From: Plantago major
Lineage: Eukaryota > Streptophyta > Magnoliopsida > Lamiales > Plantaginaceae
Direction of reading: 5' to 3'
NCBI GenBank assembly: GCA_026545765.1
Contig: CM048844.1
Span: 74,171,590-74,235,589, forward strand
Length of the DNA stretch: 64,000 nt
Part shown: one piece after another, positions 38,101-52,250 of the stretch
Numbering within the stretch: position 1 is the stretch's first letter
How the letters are laid out: each line of letters opens with the position of its first letter
Program-made: the position numbers and the translations under genes
The notes under the pieces: model-generated
The model's input: the letters and a program-made list of their open reading frames with translations, nothing else
Databases searched by the model: none
Told to the model about the DNA's origin: nothing

Positions 38101-41100
38101 ATATAGTTAGTTTGTGTCAAATTTTATTCACATGATATGGTTTGTGGTATGAAACCTATTCTACGCACATATTGAACTATTTTTGTTGATCGAACCTCGA
38201 TTTAAAAATGTATTTCCGAGACCTCTTGTCTTCAATAAAACTCAAAGGGGTAGTACATGATTTTTTGTGAAACACTCGATATAGTTAGTTTGTGTCAAAT
38301 TTTATTCACATGATATGGTTTGTGGTATGAAACCTATTCTACGCACATATTGAACTATTTTGGTTGATCAAATATCGATTTAAAAACGTATTTCAGAGAC
38401 CTCTTGTCTTCAATAAAACTCAAAGGGGTAGTACACGATTTTTTGTGAAACACTCGATAGAGTTAGTTTGTGTCAAATTTTATTCACATGATATGGTTTG
38501 TGGTATGAAACCTATTCTACGCACATATTGAACTATTTTGGTTGATCGGATCTCGATTTAAAAATGTATTTCCGAGACCTCTTGTCTTCAATAAAACTCA
38601 AAGGGGTAGTACACGATTTTTTGTGAAACACTCGATAGAGTTAGTTTGTGTCAAATTTTATTCACATGATATGGATTGTGGTATGAAACCTATTCTACGC
38701 ACATATTGAACTATTTTGGTTGATCGGATCTCGATTTAAAAACGTATTTCCGAGACCTATTGTCTTCAATAAAACTCAAATTGGGTAGTACATGATTTTT
38801 TGTGAAACACTCGATATAGTTAGTTTGTGTCAAATTTTATTCACATGATATGGTTTGTGGTATGAAACCTATTCTACGCACATATTGAACTATTTTGGTT
38901 GATCGGATCTCGATTTAAAAACGTATTTCCGAGACCTCTTGTCTTCAATAAAACTCAAAGGGGTAGTACACGATTTTTTGTGAAACACTCGATAGAGTTA
39001 GTTTGTGTCAAATTTTATTCACATGTTATGGTTTGTGGTATGAAACCTATTCTACGCACATATTGAACTATTTTGGTTGATCGGACCTCGATTTAAAAAT
39101 GTATTTCCGAGACCTCATGTCTTCAATAAAACTCAAAGGGGTAGTACAGGATTTTTTGTGAAACACTCGATAAAGTTAGTTTGTGTCAAATTTTATTCAC
39201 ATGATATGGTTTGTGGTATGAAACCTATTCTACGCACATATTGAACTATTTTGGTTGATCAAACATCGATTTAAAAACGTATTTCCGAGACCTCTGGTCT
39301 TCAATAAAACTCAAAGGGGGTGGTAGTTCACGATTTTTTGTGAAACACTCGATAGAGTTTGTTTGTGCCAAATATTATTCACATGATATGGTTTGTGGTA
39401 TGAAACCTATTATACGCACATATTGAACTATTTTGGTTGATCGAACATCGATTTCGAAAGGTATTTCGAGACCTCTTGTCTTCAATAAAACTCAAAGGGG
39501 GTGGTAGTACACGATTTTTTGTGAAACACTCGATAGAGTTAGTTTGTGTAAAATTTTATTCACATGATATGGTTTGCGGTAGGAAACCTATTCTACGCAC
39601 ATATTGAACTATTTTGGTTGATCGAACATCGATTTAAAAACGTATTTCCGAGACCTCTTGTCTTCATTAAAACTCAAATGGGGTAGTACACGATTTTTTC
39701 TGAAACACTCGATAGAGTTAGTTTGTGTCAAATTTTATTCACATGATATGGTCTGTGGTATGAAACCAATTCTACGCACATATTGAACTATTTTGGTTGA
39801 TCAGACCACGATTTAAAAAGCGTATTTCGAGACCTCTTGTCTTCAATAAAACTCAAAGGGTAGTACGATTTTTGTGAAACACTCGATATAGTTAGTTTGC
39901 GTCAAATTTTATTCACATGATATGGTTTGTATTATGAAACCTATTCTCGCACATATTGAACTAGTTTGGTTGATCGGACCTCGATTTAAAAGCGTATTTC
40001 CGAGACCTCTTGTCTTCAATAAAACTCAAAGGGTAGTACACGATTTTTTGTGAAACACTCGATAGAGTTAGTTTGTGTCAAATTTTATTCACATGATATG
40101 GTTTGTGGTATGAAATCTATTCTACGCACATATTGAACAATTTTGGTTAATCGAACCTCGATTTAAAAATGTATTTCCGAGACCACTTGTCTTCAATAAA
40201 ACTCAAAGGGGGTAGTACACGATTTTTTCTGAAACACTCGATAGAGTTAGTTTGTGTCAAATTTTATTCATATGATATGGTTTGTGGTATGACACCTATT
40301 CTACGCACATATTGAACTATTTTGGTTGATCGAACCTCGATTTAAAAATGTATTTCCGAGACCTCTTGTCTTCAATAAAACTCAAAGGGGGTAGTACACG
40401 ATTTTTTGTGAAACACTCGATAGAGTTAGTTTGTGTCAAATTTTATTCACATGATATGGTTTGTGGTATGAAACCTATTCTACGCACATATTGAACTATT
40501 TTGGTAGATCGATTCTCGATTTAAAAACGTATTTCCGAAACCTCTTGTCTTCAATAAAACTCAAAGGGGGGTAGTACACGATTTTTTGTGAAACACTCGA
40601 TAGAGTTAGTTTGTGTCAAATTTTATTCACATGATATGGTTTTTGGTATGAAACCTATTTTACGCACATATTGAACTATTTTGGTTGATCGAACCTCGAT
40701 TTAAAAACATATTTCCGAGACCTCTTGTCTTCAATAAAACTCAAAGGGGGGTATAGTACACGATTTTTTGTGAAACACTCGATAGAGTTAGTTTGTGTCA
40801 AATTTTATTCACATGATATGGTTTCTGGCATGAAACCTATTCTAAGCACATATTGAACTATTTTGGTTGATCGAACCTCGATTTAAAAACATATTTCTGA
40901 GACCTCTTGTCTTCAATAAAACTCAAAGGGGGTATAGTACACGATTTTTTGTGAAACACTCGATAGAGTTAGTTTGTGTCAAATTTTATTCACATGATAT
41001 GGTTTGTGGCATGAAACCTATTCTAAGCACATATTGAACTATTTTGGTTGATCGAACCTTGATTTAAATGCGTATTTCCGAGACCTCTTGTCTTCAATAA

Positions 41101-42500
41101 AACTCAAAGGGGGTAGTACACGATTTTTTGTGAAACACTCGATAGAGTTAGTTTGTGTCAAATTTTATTCACATGATACGGTTTGTGGTATGAAACCTAT
41201 TCTGTGCACATATTGAACTATTTTGGTTGATCGAACCTCGATTTAAAAGCGTATTTCCGAGACCTCTTTTCTTCAATAAAACTCAAAGGGGGTAGTACAC
41301 GATTTTTTGTGAAACACTCGATAGAGTTAATTTGTGTCAAATTTTATTCACATGATATGGTTTGTGGTATGAAACCTATTCTACGCACATATTGAACCAT
41401 TTTGGTTGATCGAACCTCGATTTAAAAACGTATTTCCGAGACCTCTTGTATTCAATAAAACTCAAAGGGGTAGTACACGATTTTTTGTGAAACACTCGAT
41501 AGAGTTAGTTTGTGTCAAATTTTATTCACATGATATGGTTTTTGGTATGAAACCTATTCTACGCACATATTGAACCATTTTGGTTGATCGGATCTCGATT
41601 TAAAAGCGTATTTCCGAGACCTCTTGTCTTCAATAAAACTCAAACGGGGTAGTACGATTTTTGTGAAACACTCGATAGTTAGTTTGTGTCAAATTTTATT
41701 CACATGATACGGTTTGTGGTATGAAACCTATTCTGTGCACATATTGAACTATTTTGGTTGATCGAACCTCGATTTAAAAGCGTATTTCCGAGACCTCTTT
41801 TCTTCAATAAAACTCAAAGGGGGTAGTACACGATTTTTTGTGAAACACTCGATAGAGTTAGTTTGTGTCAAATTTTACTCACAAGATATGGTTTGTGGTA
41901 TGAAACCTATTCTACGCACATATTGAACTATTTTGGTTGATCGAACCTCGATTTAAAAACGTATTTCCGAGACCTCTTGTCTTCAATAAAACTCAAAGGG
42001 GTAGTACACGATTTTTTGTAAAACACTCGATAGAGTTAGTTTGTGTCAAATTTTATTCACATGATATGGTTTGTGGTATTAAACCTATTCAACGCACATA
42101 TTGAACTATATTGGTTGATTGAAGCTCGATTTAAAAACGTATTTCGAGACCTCTTGTCTTCAATAAAACTCAAAGGGTAGTACGATTTTTGTGAAACACT
42201 CGATAGAGTTAGTTTGTGTCAAATTTTATTCACATGATATGGTTTGTGGTGTGAAACCTATTCTACACATATTGAACTATTTTGGTTGATCGAACCTCGA
42301 TTTAAAAGCGTATTTCGAGACCTCTTGTCTTCAATAAAACTCAAAGGGGTAGTACGATTTTTGTGAAACACTCGATAGTTAGTTTGTGTCAAATTTTATT
42401 CACATGATATGGTTTGTGGTATGAAACCTATTCTACGCATATTGAACTATTTTGGTTGATTGAATCTCGATTTAAAAGCGTATTTCCGAGACCTCTTTTC
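29181..42500 (+). repeat. Subarray 2: divergent and mixed-length monomers
   Basis: Same satellite and orientation, but with many private substitutions and small indels. The most diverged stretch is about 29.2-30.4 kb (for example CAATATAACTCAACAGTAGTAAACG near 29200, and GAAGCTCGAT near 30390). Canonical 178-bp runs recur at about 30.4-33.0 and 35.4-36.1 kb. Short forms appear from about 33.1 kb. Copies near 39.3-41.1 kb carry extra GGTGGTAG or GGTATAG before ACACGATTT. Confidence 0.75.
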
Positions 42501-45500
42501 TTCAATAAAACTCAAAGGGGTAGTACGATTTTTGTGAAACACTCGATATAGTTAGTTTGTGTCAAATTTTATTCACATGATATGGTTTGTGGTATGAAAC
42601 CTATTCTCGCACATATTCAACTATTTTGGTTCATCGAACCTAGATTTAAAAGAGTATTTCCGAGACCTCTTGTCTTCAATAAATCTCAAAGGGGGTAGTA
42701 CCGATTTTTGTGAAACACTCGATATAGTTAGTTGTGTCAAATTTTATTCACATGATATGGTTTGTGGTATGAAACCTATTCTCGCACATATTGAACTATT
42801 TTGGTTGATCGGATCTCGATTTAAAAGCGTATTTCGAGACCTCTTGTCTTCAATAAAACTCGAAGGGTAGTACACGATTTTTTGTGAAACACTCGATAGA
42901 GTTAATTTGTGTCAAATTTTATACACATGATATGGTTTTTGGTATGAAACCTATTCTACGCACATATTGAACTATTTTGGTTGATCGAACCTCGATTTAA
43001 AAACGTATTTCCGAGACTTCTTGTATTCAATAAAACTCAAAGGGGGTAGTACACGATTTTTTGTGAAACACTCGATAGTTAGTTTGTGTCAAATTTTATT
43101 CACATGATATGGTTTGTGGTATGAAACCTATTCTCGCACATATTGAACTATTTTGGTTGATCGGATCTCGATTTAAAAGCGTATTTCGAGACCTCTTGTC
43201 TTCAATAAAACTCAAAGGGGTAGTACGATTTTTTGTGAAACACTCGATAGAGTTAGTTGTGTCAAATTTTATTCACATGATATGGTTTGTGGTATGAAAC
43301 CTATTCTCGCACATATTGAACTATTTTGGTTGATCGAACCTCGATTTAAAAGCGTATTTCGAGACCTCTTGTCTTCAATAAAACTCGAAAGGGTAGTACA
43401 CGATTTTTGTGAAACACTCGATAGAGTTAGTTTGTCAAATTTTATTCACATGATATGGTTTGTGGTATGAAACCTATTCTCGCACATATTGAACTATTTT
43501 GGTTGATCGAACCTCGATTTAAAAGCGTATTTCGAGACCTCTTGTCTTCAATAAAACTCAAAGGGGTAGTACGATTTTTGTGAAACACTCGATAGAGTTA
43601 GTTTGTGTCAAATTTTATTCACATGATATGGTTTGTGGTATGAAACCTATTCTCGCACATATTGAACTATTTTGGTTGATCGGACCTCGATTTAAAAGCG
43701 TATTTCCGAGACCTCTTGTCTTCAATAAAACTCGAAAGGGGTAGTACACGATTTTTGTGAAACACTCGATAGAGTTAGTGTGTCAAATTTTATTCACATG
43801 ATATGGTTTGTGGTATGAAACCTATTCTCGCACATATTGAACTATTTTGGTTGATCGACCTCGATTTAAAAGCGTATTTCGAGACCTCTTGTCTTCAATA
43901 AAACTCAAAGGGGTAGTACGATTTTTTGTGAAACACTCGATATAGTTAGTTTGTGTCAAATTTTATTCACATGATATGGTTTGTGGTATGAAACCTATTC
44001 TCGCACATATTGAACTATTTTGGTTGATCGGACCTCGATTTAAAAGCGTATTTCGAGACCTCTTGTCTTCAATAAAACTCGAAGGGGTAGTACGATTTTT
44101 TGTGAAACACTCGATAGAGTTAGTTTGTGTCAAATTTTATTCACATGATATGGTTTGTGGTATGAAACCTATTCTCGCACATATTGAACTATTTTGGTTG
44201 ATCGGACCTCGATTTAAAAGCGTATTTCGAGACCTCTTGTCTTCAATAAAACTCGAAAGGGGTAGTACGATTTTTGTGAAACACTCGATAGAGTTAGTTT
44301 GTGTCAAATTTTATTCACATGATATGGTTTGTGGTATGAAACCTATTCTCGCACATATTGAACTATTTTGGTTGATCGAACCTCGATTTAAAAGCGTATT
44401 TCGAGACCTCTTGTCTTCAATAAAACTCAAAGGGGTAGTACGATTTTTTGTGAAACACTCGATAGAGTTAGTTTGTGTCAAATTTTATTCACATGATATG
44501 GTTTGTGGTATGAAACCTATTCTCGCACATATTGAACTATTTTGGTTGATCGGATCTCGATTTAAAAGCGTATTTCAAGACCTCTTGTCTTCAATAAAAC
44601 TCGAAGGGGTAGTACGATTTTTGTGAAACACTCGATAGAGTTAGTTTGTGTCAAATTTTATTCACATGATATGGTTTGTGGTATGAAACCTATTCTCGCA
44701 CATATTGAACTATTTTGGTTGATCGAACCTCGATTTAAAAAGCGTATTTCGAGACCTCTTGTCTTCAATAAAACTCAAAGGGGGTAGTACGATTTTTGTG
44801 AAACACTCGATAGAGTTAGTTTGTGTCAAATTTTATTCACATGATATGGTTTGTGGTATGAAACCTATTCTCGCACATATTGAACTATTTTGGTTGATCG
44901 AACCTCGATTTAAAAGCATTTCCGAGACCTCTTGTCTTCAATAAAACTCAAAGGGGTAGTACACGATTTTTTGTGAAACACTCGATAGAGTTAGTTTGTC
45001 AAATTTTATTCACATGATATGGTTTGTGGTATGAAACCTATTCTCGCACATATTGAACTATTTTGGTTGATCGAACCTCGATTTAAAAGCGTATTTCGAG
45101 ACCTCTTGTCTTCAATAAAACTCGAAGGGGTAGTACGATTTTTTGTGAAACACTCGATAGAGTTAGTTTGTGTCAAATTTTATTCACATGATATGGTTTG
45201 TGGTATGAAACCTATTCTCACATATTGAACTATTTTGGTTGATCGATCTCGATTTAAAAGCGTATTTCCGAGACCTCTTGTCTTCAATAAAACTCAAAGG
45301 GGTAGTACGATTTTTTGTGAAACACTCGATAGAGTTAGTTTGTGTCAAATTTTATTCACATGATATGGTTTGTGGTATGAAACCTATTCTCGCACATATT
45401 GAACTATTTTTTGGTTGAACCTCGATTTAAAAGCGTATTTCGAGACCTCTTGTCTTCAATAAAACTCAAAGGGGTAGTACACGATTTTTGTGAAACACTC

Positions 45501-48500
45501 GATAGAGTTAGTTTGTGTCAAATTTTATTCACATGATATGGTTTGTGGTATGAAACCTATTCTCGCACATATTGAACTATTTTGGTTGATCGGATCTCGA
45601 TTTAAAAGCGTATTTCGAGACCTCTTGTCTTCAATAAAACTCGAAGGGGTAGTACACGATTTTTTGTGAAACACTCGATAGAGTTAGTTTGTGTCAAATT
45701 TTATTCACATGATATGGTTTGTGGTATGAAACCTATTCTCGCACATATTGAACTATTTTGGTTGATCGGACCTCGATTTAAAAGCGTATTTCGAGACCTC
45801 TTGTCTTCAATAAAACTCAAAGGGGTAGTACGATTTTTGTGAAACACTCGATAGAGTTAGTTTGTGTCAAATTTTATTCACATGATATGGTTTGTGGTAT
45901 GAAACCTATTCTCGCACATATTGAACTATTTTGGTTGATCGGACCTCGATTTAAAAGCGTATTTCGAGACCTCTTGTCTTCAATAAAACTCGAAGGGTAG
46001 TACACGATTTATTGTGAAACACTCGATAGAGTTAGTTTGTGTCAAATTTTATTCACATGATATGGTTTGTGGTATGAAACCTATTCTACGCACATATTGA
46101 ACTATTTTGGTTGATCGGATCTCGATTTAAAAACGTATATCCGAGACCTCTTGTCTTCAATAAAACTCAAAGGGGGTAGTACACGATTTTTTGTGAAACA
46201 CTCGATAGAGTTAGTTTGTGTCAAATTTTATTCACATGATATGGTTTGTGGTATGACACCTATTCTACGCACTTATTGAACTATTTTGGTTGATCGGATC
46301 TCGATTTAAAAACGTATTTCCGAGACCTCTTGTCTTCAATAAAACTCAAAGGGGGTAGTACACGATTTTTTGTGAAACACTCGATAGAGTTAGTTTGTGT
46401 CAAATTTTATTCACATGATATGGTTTGTGGTATGAAACCTATTCTACGCACATATTGAACTATATTGGTTGATCGGATCTCGATTTAAAAACGTATTTCC
46501 GAGACCTCTTGTCTTCAATAAAACTCAAAGGGGGTAGTACGATTTTTTTGAAACACTTTCGATAGAGTTAGTTTGTGTCAAATTTTATTCACATGATATG
46601 GTTTGTGGTATGAAACCTATTCTCGCACATATTGAACTATTTTGGTTGATCGGACCTCGATTTAAAAGCGTATTTCGAGACCTCTTGTCTTCAATAAAAC
46701 TCGAAAGGGTAGTACGATTTTTGTGAAACACTCGATAGAGTTAGTTTGTGTCAAATTTTATTCACATGATATGGTTTGTGGTATGAAACATATTCTACAC
46801 ATATTGAACTATTTTGGTTGATCGGACCTCGATTTAAAAGCGTATTTCGAGACCTCTTGTCTTCAATAAAACTCGAAGGGGTAGTACGATTTTTTTGAAA
46901 CACTCGATAGAGTTAGTTTGTGTCAAATTTTATTCACATGATATGGTTTGGGGTATGAAACCTATTCTCGCACATATTGAACTATTTTGGTTGATCGGAC
47001 CTCGATTTAAAAGCGTATTTCGAGACCTCTTGTCTTCAATAAAACTCAAGGGGGTAGTACGATTTTTGTGAAACACTTTCGATAGAGTTAGTTTGTGTCA
47101 AATTTTATTCACATGATATGGTTTGTGGTATGAAACCTATTCGCACATATTGAACTATTTTGGTTGATCGGATCTCGATTTAAAAGCGTATTTCGAGACC
47201 TCTTGTCTTCAATAAAACTCGAAGGGGTAGTACACGATTTTTTGTGAAACACTCGATAGAGTTAGTTTGTGTCAAATTTTATTCACATGATATGGTTTGT
47301 GGTATGAAACCTATTCTCGCACATATTGAACTATTTTGGTTGATCGGACCTCGATTTAAAAGCGTATTTCGAGACCTCTTGTCTTCAATAAAACTCAAAG
47401 GTGTATTACACGATTTTTTTGAAACACACGATAGACTTAGTTTTTGTCAAATTTTATACACATGATATGGTTTGTGGTATGAAACCTATTCTCGCACATA
47501 TTGAACTATTTTGGTTGATCGGATCTCGATTTAAAAGCGTATTTCGAGACCTCTTGTCTTCAATAAAACTCGAAGGGGTAGTACGATTTTTGTGAAACAC
47601 TCGATAGAGTTAGTTTGTGTCAAATTTTATTCACATGATATGGTTTGTGGTATGAAACCTATTCTACGCATATTGAACTATTTTGGTTGATCGGATCTCG
47701 ATTTAAAAGCGTATTTCGAGACCTCTTGTCTTCAATAAAACTCAAAGGGGTAGTACGATTTTTGTGAAACACTCGATAGAGTTAGTTTGTGTCAAATTTT
47801 ATTCACATGATATGGTTTGTGGTATGAAACCTATTCTCGCACATATTGAACTATTTTGGTTGATCGGATCTCGATTTAAAAGCGTATTTCGAGACCTCTT
47901 GTCTTCAATAAAACTCGAAGGGGTAGTACCGATTTTTGTGAAACACTCGATAGAGTTAGTTTGTGTCAAATTTTATTCACATGATATGGTTTGTGGTATG
48001 AAACCTATTCTCGCACATATTGAACTATTTTGGTTGATCGGACCTCGATTTAAAAGCGTATTCCGAGACCTCTTGTCTTCAATAAAGCTCAAATGGGGTA
48101 GTACACGATTTTTTGTGAAACACTCGATAGAGTTAGTTTGTGTCAAATTTTATTCACGTGATATGGTTTGTGGTATGAAACCTATTCTCGCACATATTGA
48201 ACTATTTTGGTTGATCGGATCTCGATTTAAAAGCGTATTTCCGAGACCTCTTGTCTTCAATAAAACTCAAAGGGGTAGTACGATTTTTTGTGAAACACTC
48301 GATAGAGTTAGTTTGTGTCAAATTTTATTCACATGATATGGTTTGTGGTATGAAACCTATTCTCGCACATATTGAACTATTTTGGTTGATCGACCTCGAT
48401 TTAAAAGCGTATTTCGAGACCTCTTGTCTTCAATAAAACTCAAAGGGGTAGTACACGATTTTTTTGAAACACTCGATAGAGTTAGTTTGTGTCAAATTTT

Positions 48501-51500
48501 ATTCACATGATATGGTTTGTGGTATGAAACCTATTCTCGCACATATTGAACTATTTTGGTTGATCGGAACTCGATTTAAAGACGTATTACGAGACCTCTT
48601 GTCTTCAATAAAACTCAAAGGGGGTGGTAGTACACGATTTTTTTTGAAACACTCGATAGAGTTAGTTTGTGTCAAATTTTATTCACATGTTATGGTTTGT
48701 GGTATGAAACCTATTCTACGCACATATTGAACTATTTTCGTTGATCTGACCTCGATTTAAAAACGTATTTCCGAGACCTCTTGTCTTCAATAAAACTCAA
48801 AGGGGGTAGTACACGATTTTTTGTGAAACACTCGATAGAGTTAGTTTGTGTCAAATTTTATTCCCATGATATGGTTTGTGGTATGAAACCTATTCTACGC
48901 ACATATTGAACTATTTTGGTTGATCGGACCTCGATTTAAAAGCGTATTTCCGAGACCTGTTGTCTTCAATAAAACTCAAAGGGTGTGGTACACGATTTTT
49001 TGTGAAACACTCGATAGAGTTAGTTTGTGTCAAATTTTAATCACATGATATGGTTTGTGGTATGAAACCTATTCTACGCACATATTGAACTATTTTGGTT
49101 GATCGGAACTCGATTTAAAGACGTATTTCCGAGACCTCTTGTCTTCAATAAAACTCAAAGGGGGTAGTACACGATTTTTTGTGAAACACTCGATAGAGTT
49201 AGTTTATGTCAAATTTTAATCACATGATATGGTTTGTGGTATGAAACCTATTCTACGCACATATTGAACTATTTTGGTTGATCGGACATCGATTTAAAAA
49301 CGTATTTCGAGACCTCTTGTCTTCAATAAAACTCAAAGGGGTAGTACACGATTTTTGTGAAACACTCGATAGAGTTAGTTTGTGTCAAATTTTATTCACA
49401 TGATATGGTTTGTGGTATGAAACCTATTCTCGCACATATTGAACTATTTTGGTTGATCGAACCTCGATTTAAAAGCGTATTTCGAGACCTCTTGTCTTCA
49501 ATAAAACTCAAAGGGGTAGTACGATTTTTTGTGAAACACTCGATAGAGTTAGTTTGTGTCAAATTTTATTCACATGATATGGTTTGTGGTATGAAACCTA
49601 TTCTCGCACATATTGAACTATTTTGGTTGATCGGACCTCGATTTAAAAGCGTATTTCGAGACCTCTTGTCATCAATAAAACTCAATGGGGGTAGTACACG
49701 ATTTTTTGTGAAACACTCGATAGAGTAAGTTTGTGTCAAATTTTTATTCACATGATATGGTTTGTGGTATGAAACCTATTCTCGCACATATTGAACTATT
49801 TTGGTTGATCGAACCTCGATTTAAAAGCGTATTTCGAGACCTCTTGTCTTCAATAAAACTCAAAGGGGTAGTACACGATTTTTTGTGAAACACTCGATAG
49901 GGTTAGTTTGTGTCAAATTTTATTCACATGATATGGTATGTGGTATGAAAACTATTCTATGTACATATTGAACAATTTTGGTTGATCGGACCTCGATTTA
50001 AAAACCTATTTTCGAGACCTCTGGTCTTCAATAAAACTAAAAGGGGGTAGTACGGGATTTTTTGTGAAACACTCGATAGAGTAAGTTTGTGTCAAATTTT
50101 ATTCACATGATATGGTTTGTGGTATGAAACCTATTCTCGCACATATTGAACTATTTTGGTTGATCGAACCTCGATTTAAAAGCGTATTTTGAGACCTCTT
50201 GTCTTCAATAAAACTCGAAGGGGTAGTACGATTTTTTGTGAAACACTCGATAGAGTTAGTTTGTGTCAAATTTTATTCACATGATATGGTTTGTGGTATG
50301 AAAACTATTCTCGCACATATTGAACTATTTTGGTTGATCGAACCTCGATTTAAAAAGCGTATTTCGAGACCTCTTGTCTTCAATAAAACTCAAAGGGGTA
50401 GTACGATTTTTGTGAAACACTCGATAGAGTTAGTTTGTGTCAAATTTTATTCACATGATATGGTTTGTGGTATGAAACCTATTCTCGCACATATTGAACT
50501 ATTTTGGTTGATCGAACCTCGATTTAAAAGCGTATTTCGAGACCTCTTGTCTTCAATAAAACTCAAAGGGGTAGTACACGATATTTTGTGAAACACTCGA
50601 TAGAGTTAGTTTGTATCAAATTTTATTCACATGATATGGTTTGTGGTATGAAAACTATTCTCGCACTTATTGAACTATTTTGGTTGATCGAACCTCGATT
50701 TAAAAGCGTATTTCGAGACCTCTTGTCTTCAATAAAACTCAAAGGGGTAGTACGATTTTTTGAAACACTCGATAGAGTTAGTTTTTGTCAAATTTTATTC
50801 ACATGATATGGTTTGTGGTATGAAACCAATTCTCGCACATATTGAACTATTTTGGTTGATCGAACCTCGATTTAAAAGCGTATTTTGAGACCTCTTGTCT
50901 TCAATAAAACTCGAAAGGGTAGTACGATTTTTGTGAAAACACTCGATAGGGTTAGTTTGTGTCAAATTTTATTCACATGATATGGTTTGTGGTATGAAAC
51001 CTATTCTCGCACATATTGAACTATTTTGGTTGATCGAACCTCGATTTAAAAGCGTATTTCGAGACCTCTTGTCTTCAATAAAACTCAAAGGGGTAGTACG
51101 ATTTTTGTGAAACACTCGATAGAGTTAGTTTGTGTCAAATTTTATTCACATGATATGGTTTGTGGTATGAAACCTATTCTCGCATATTGAACTATTTTGG
51201 TTGATCGGACCTCGATTTAAAAAGCGTATTTCGAGACATCTTGTCTTCAATAAAACTCGAAGGGGTAGTACGATTTTTGTGAAACACTCGATAGGGTTAG
51301 TTTGTGTCAAATTTTATTCACATGATATGGTTTGTGGTATAAAACCTATTCTCGCACATATTGAACTATTTTGGTTGATCGATCTCGATTTAAAAGCGTA
51401 TTTCGAGACCTCTTGTCTTCAATAAAACTCAAAGGGTAGTACGATTTTTTGTGAAACACTTTCGATAGAGTTAGTTTGTGTCAAATTTTATTCACATGAT

Positions 51501-52250
51501 ATGGTTTGTGGTATGAAACCTATTCTCACATATTGAACTATTTTGGTTGATCGAACCTCGATTTAAAAGCGTATTTTGAGACCTCTTGTCTTCAATAAAA
51601 CTCGAAGGGGTAGTACGATTTTTGTGAAACACTCGATAGAGTGATTTTGTGTCAAATTTTATTAACGTGATAAGGTTTGTGGTATGAAAACTCTTCTGTG
51701 TACATATTGAACTATTTTGTTTGATCGAACCTCGATTTAAAAGCGTATATCCGAGACCTCTTGTCTTGAATAAAACTCAAAGGGGTAGTACGATTTTTGT
51801 GAAACACTTGATAGAGTTAGTTTGTGTCAAATTTTATTCACATGATATGTTTTGTGGTATGAAACCTATTCTACGCACATATTGAACTATTTTGGTTGAT
51901 CGAACCTCGATTTAAAATGTATTTAGAGACATCTTGTCTTCAATAAAACTCAAAGGGGTAGTACACGATTTTTGTGAAACACTCGATAGGTTAGTTTGTG
52001 TCAAATTTTATTCACATGATATGGTTTGTGGTATGAAAACTATTCTATGCATATTGAACTATTTTGGTTGATCGAACCTCAATTTAAAAGCGTATTTCGA
52101 GACCTCTTGTCTTCAATAAAACTCAAAGGGGTAGTACCGATTTTTGTGAAACACTCGATAGAGTTAGTTTGTGTCAAATTTTATTCACATGATATGGGTT
52201 GTGGTATAAAACCTATTCTCGCATATTGAACTATTTTGGTTGATCGAACC
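42501..52250 (+). repeat. Subarray 3: shortened 174-bp monomer subtype
   Basis: Most monomers share four net deletions relative to the 178-bp form: GTACACGA becomes GTACGA, CTACGCACA becomes CTCGCACA, and TTCCGAG becomes TTCGAG. AAAACG becomes AAAAGCG. Spacing of the AGTACG motif at 43915, 44089, 44264 and 44437 averages 174 bp. Because 174 is a multiple of three, frames stay open through several monomers (for example 43976-44626). Islands of long-type monomers occur at about 46.0-46.5 and 48.6-49.3 kb. Confidence 0.8.

Noticed and set aside
43976..44626. 216-codon open frame in satellite, and similar frames at 24370-24600, 47764-48336, 49357-49728 and 50199-50591
   Set aside because: They are direct read-through of satellite monomers, start at an arbitrary ATG within each repeat, and depend on period length being a multiple of three. 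No gene-like start context or non-repetitive domain.
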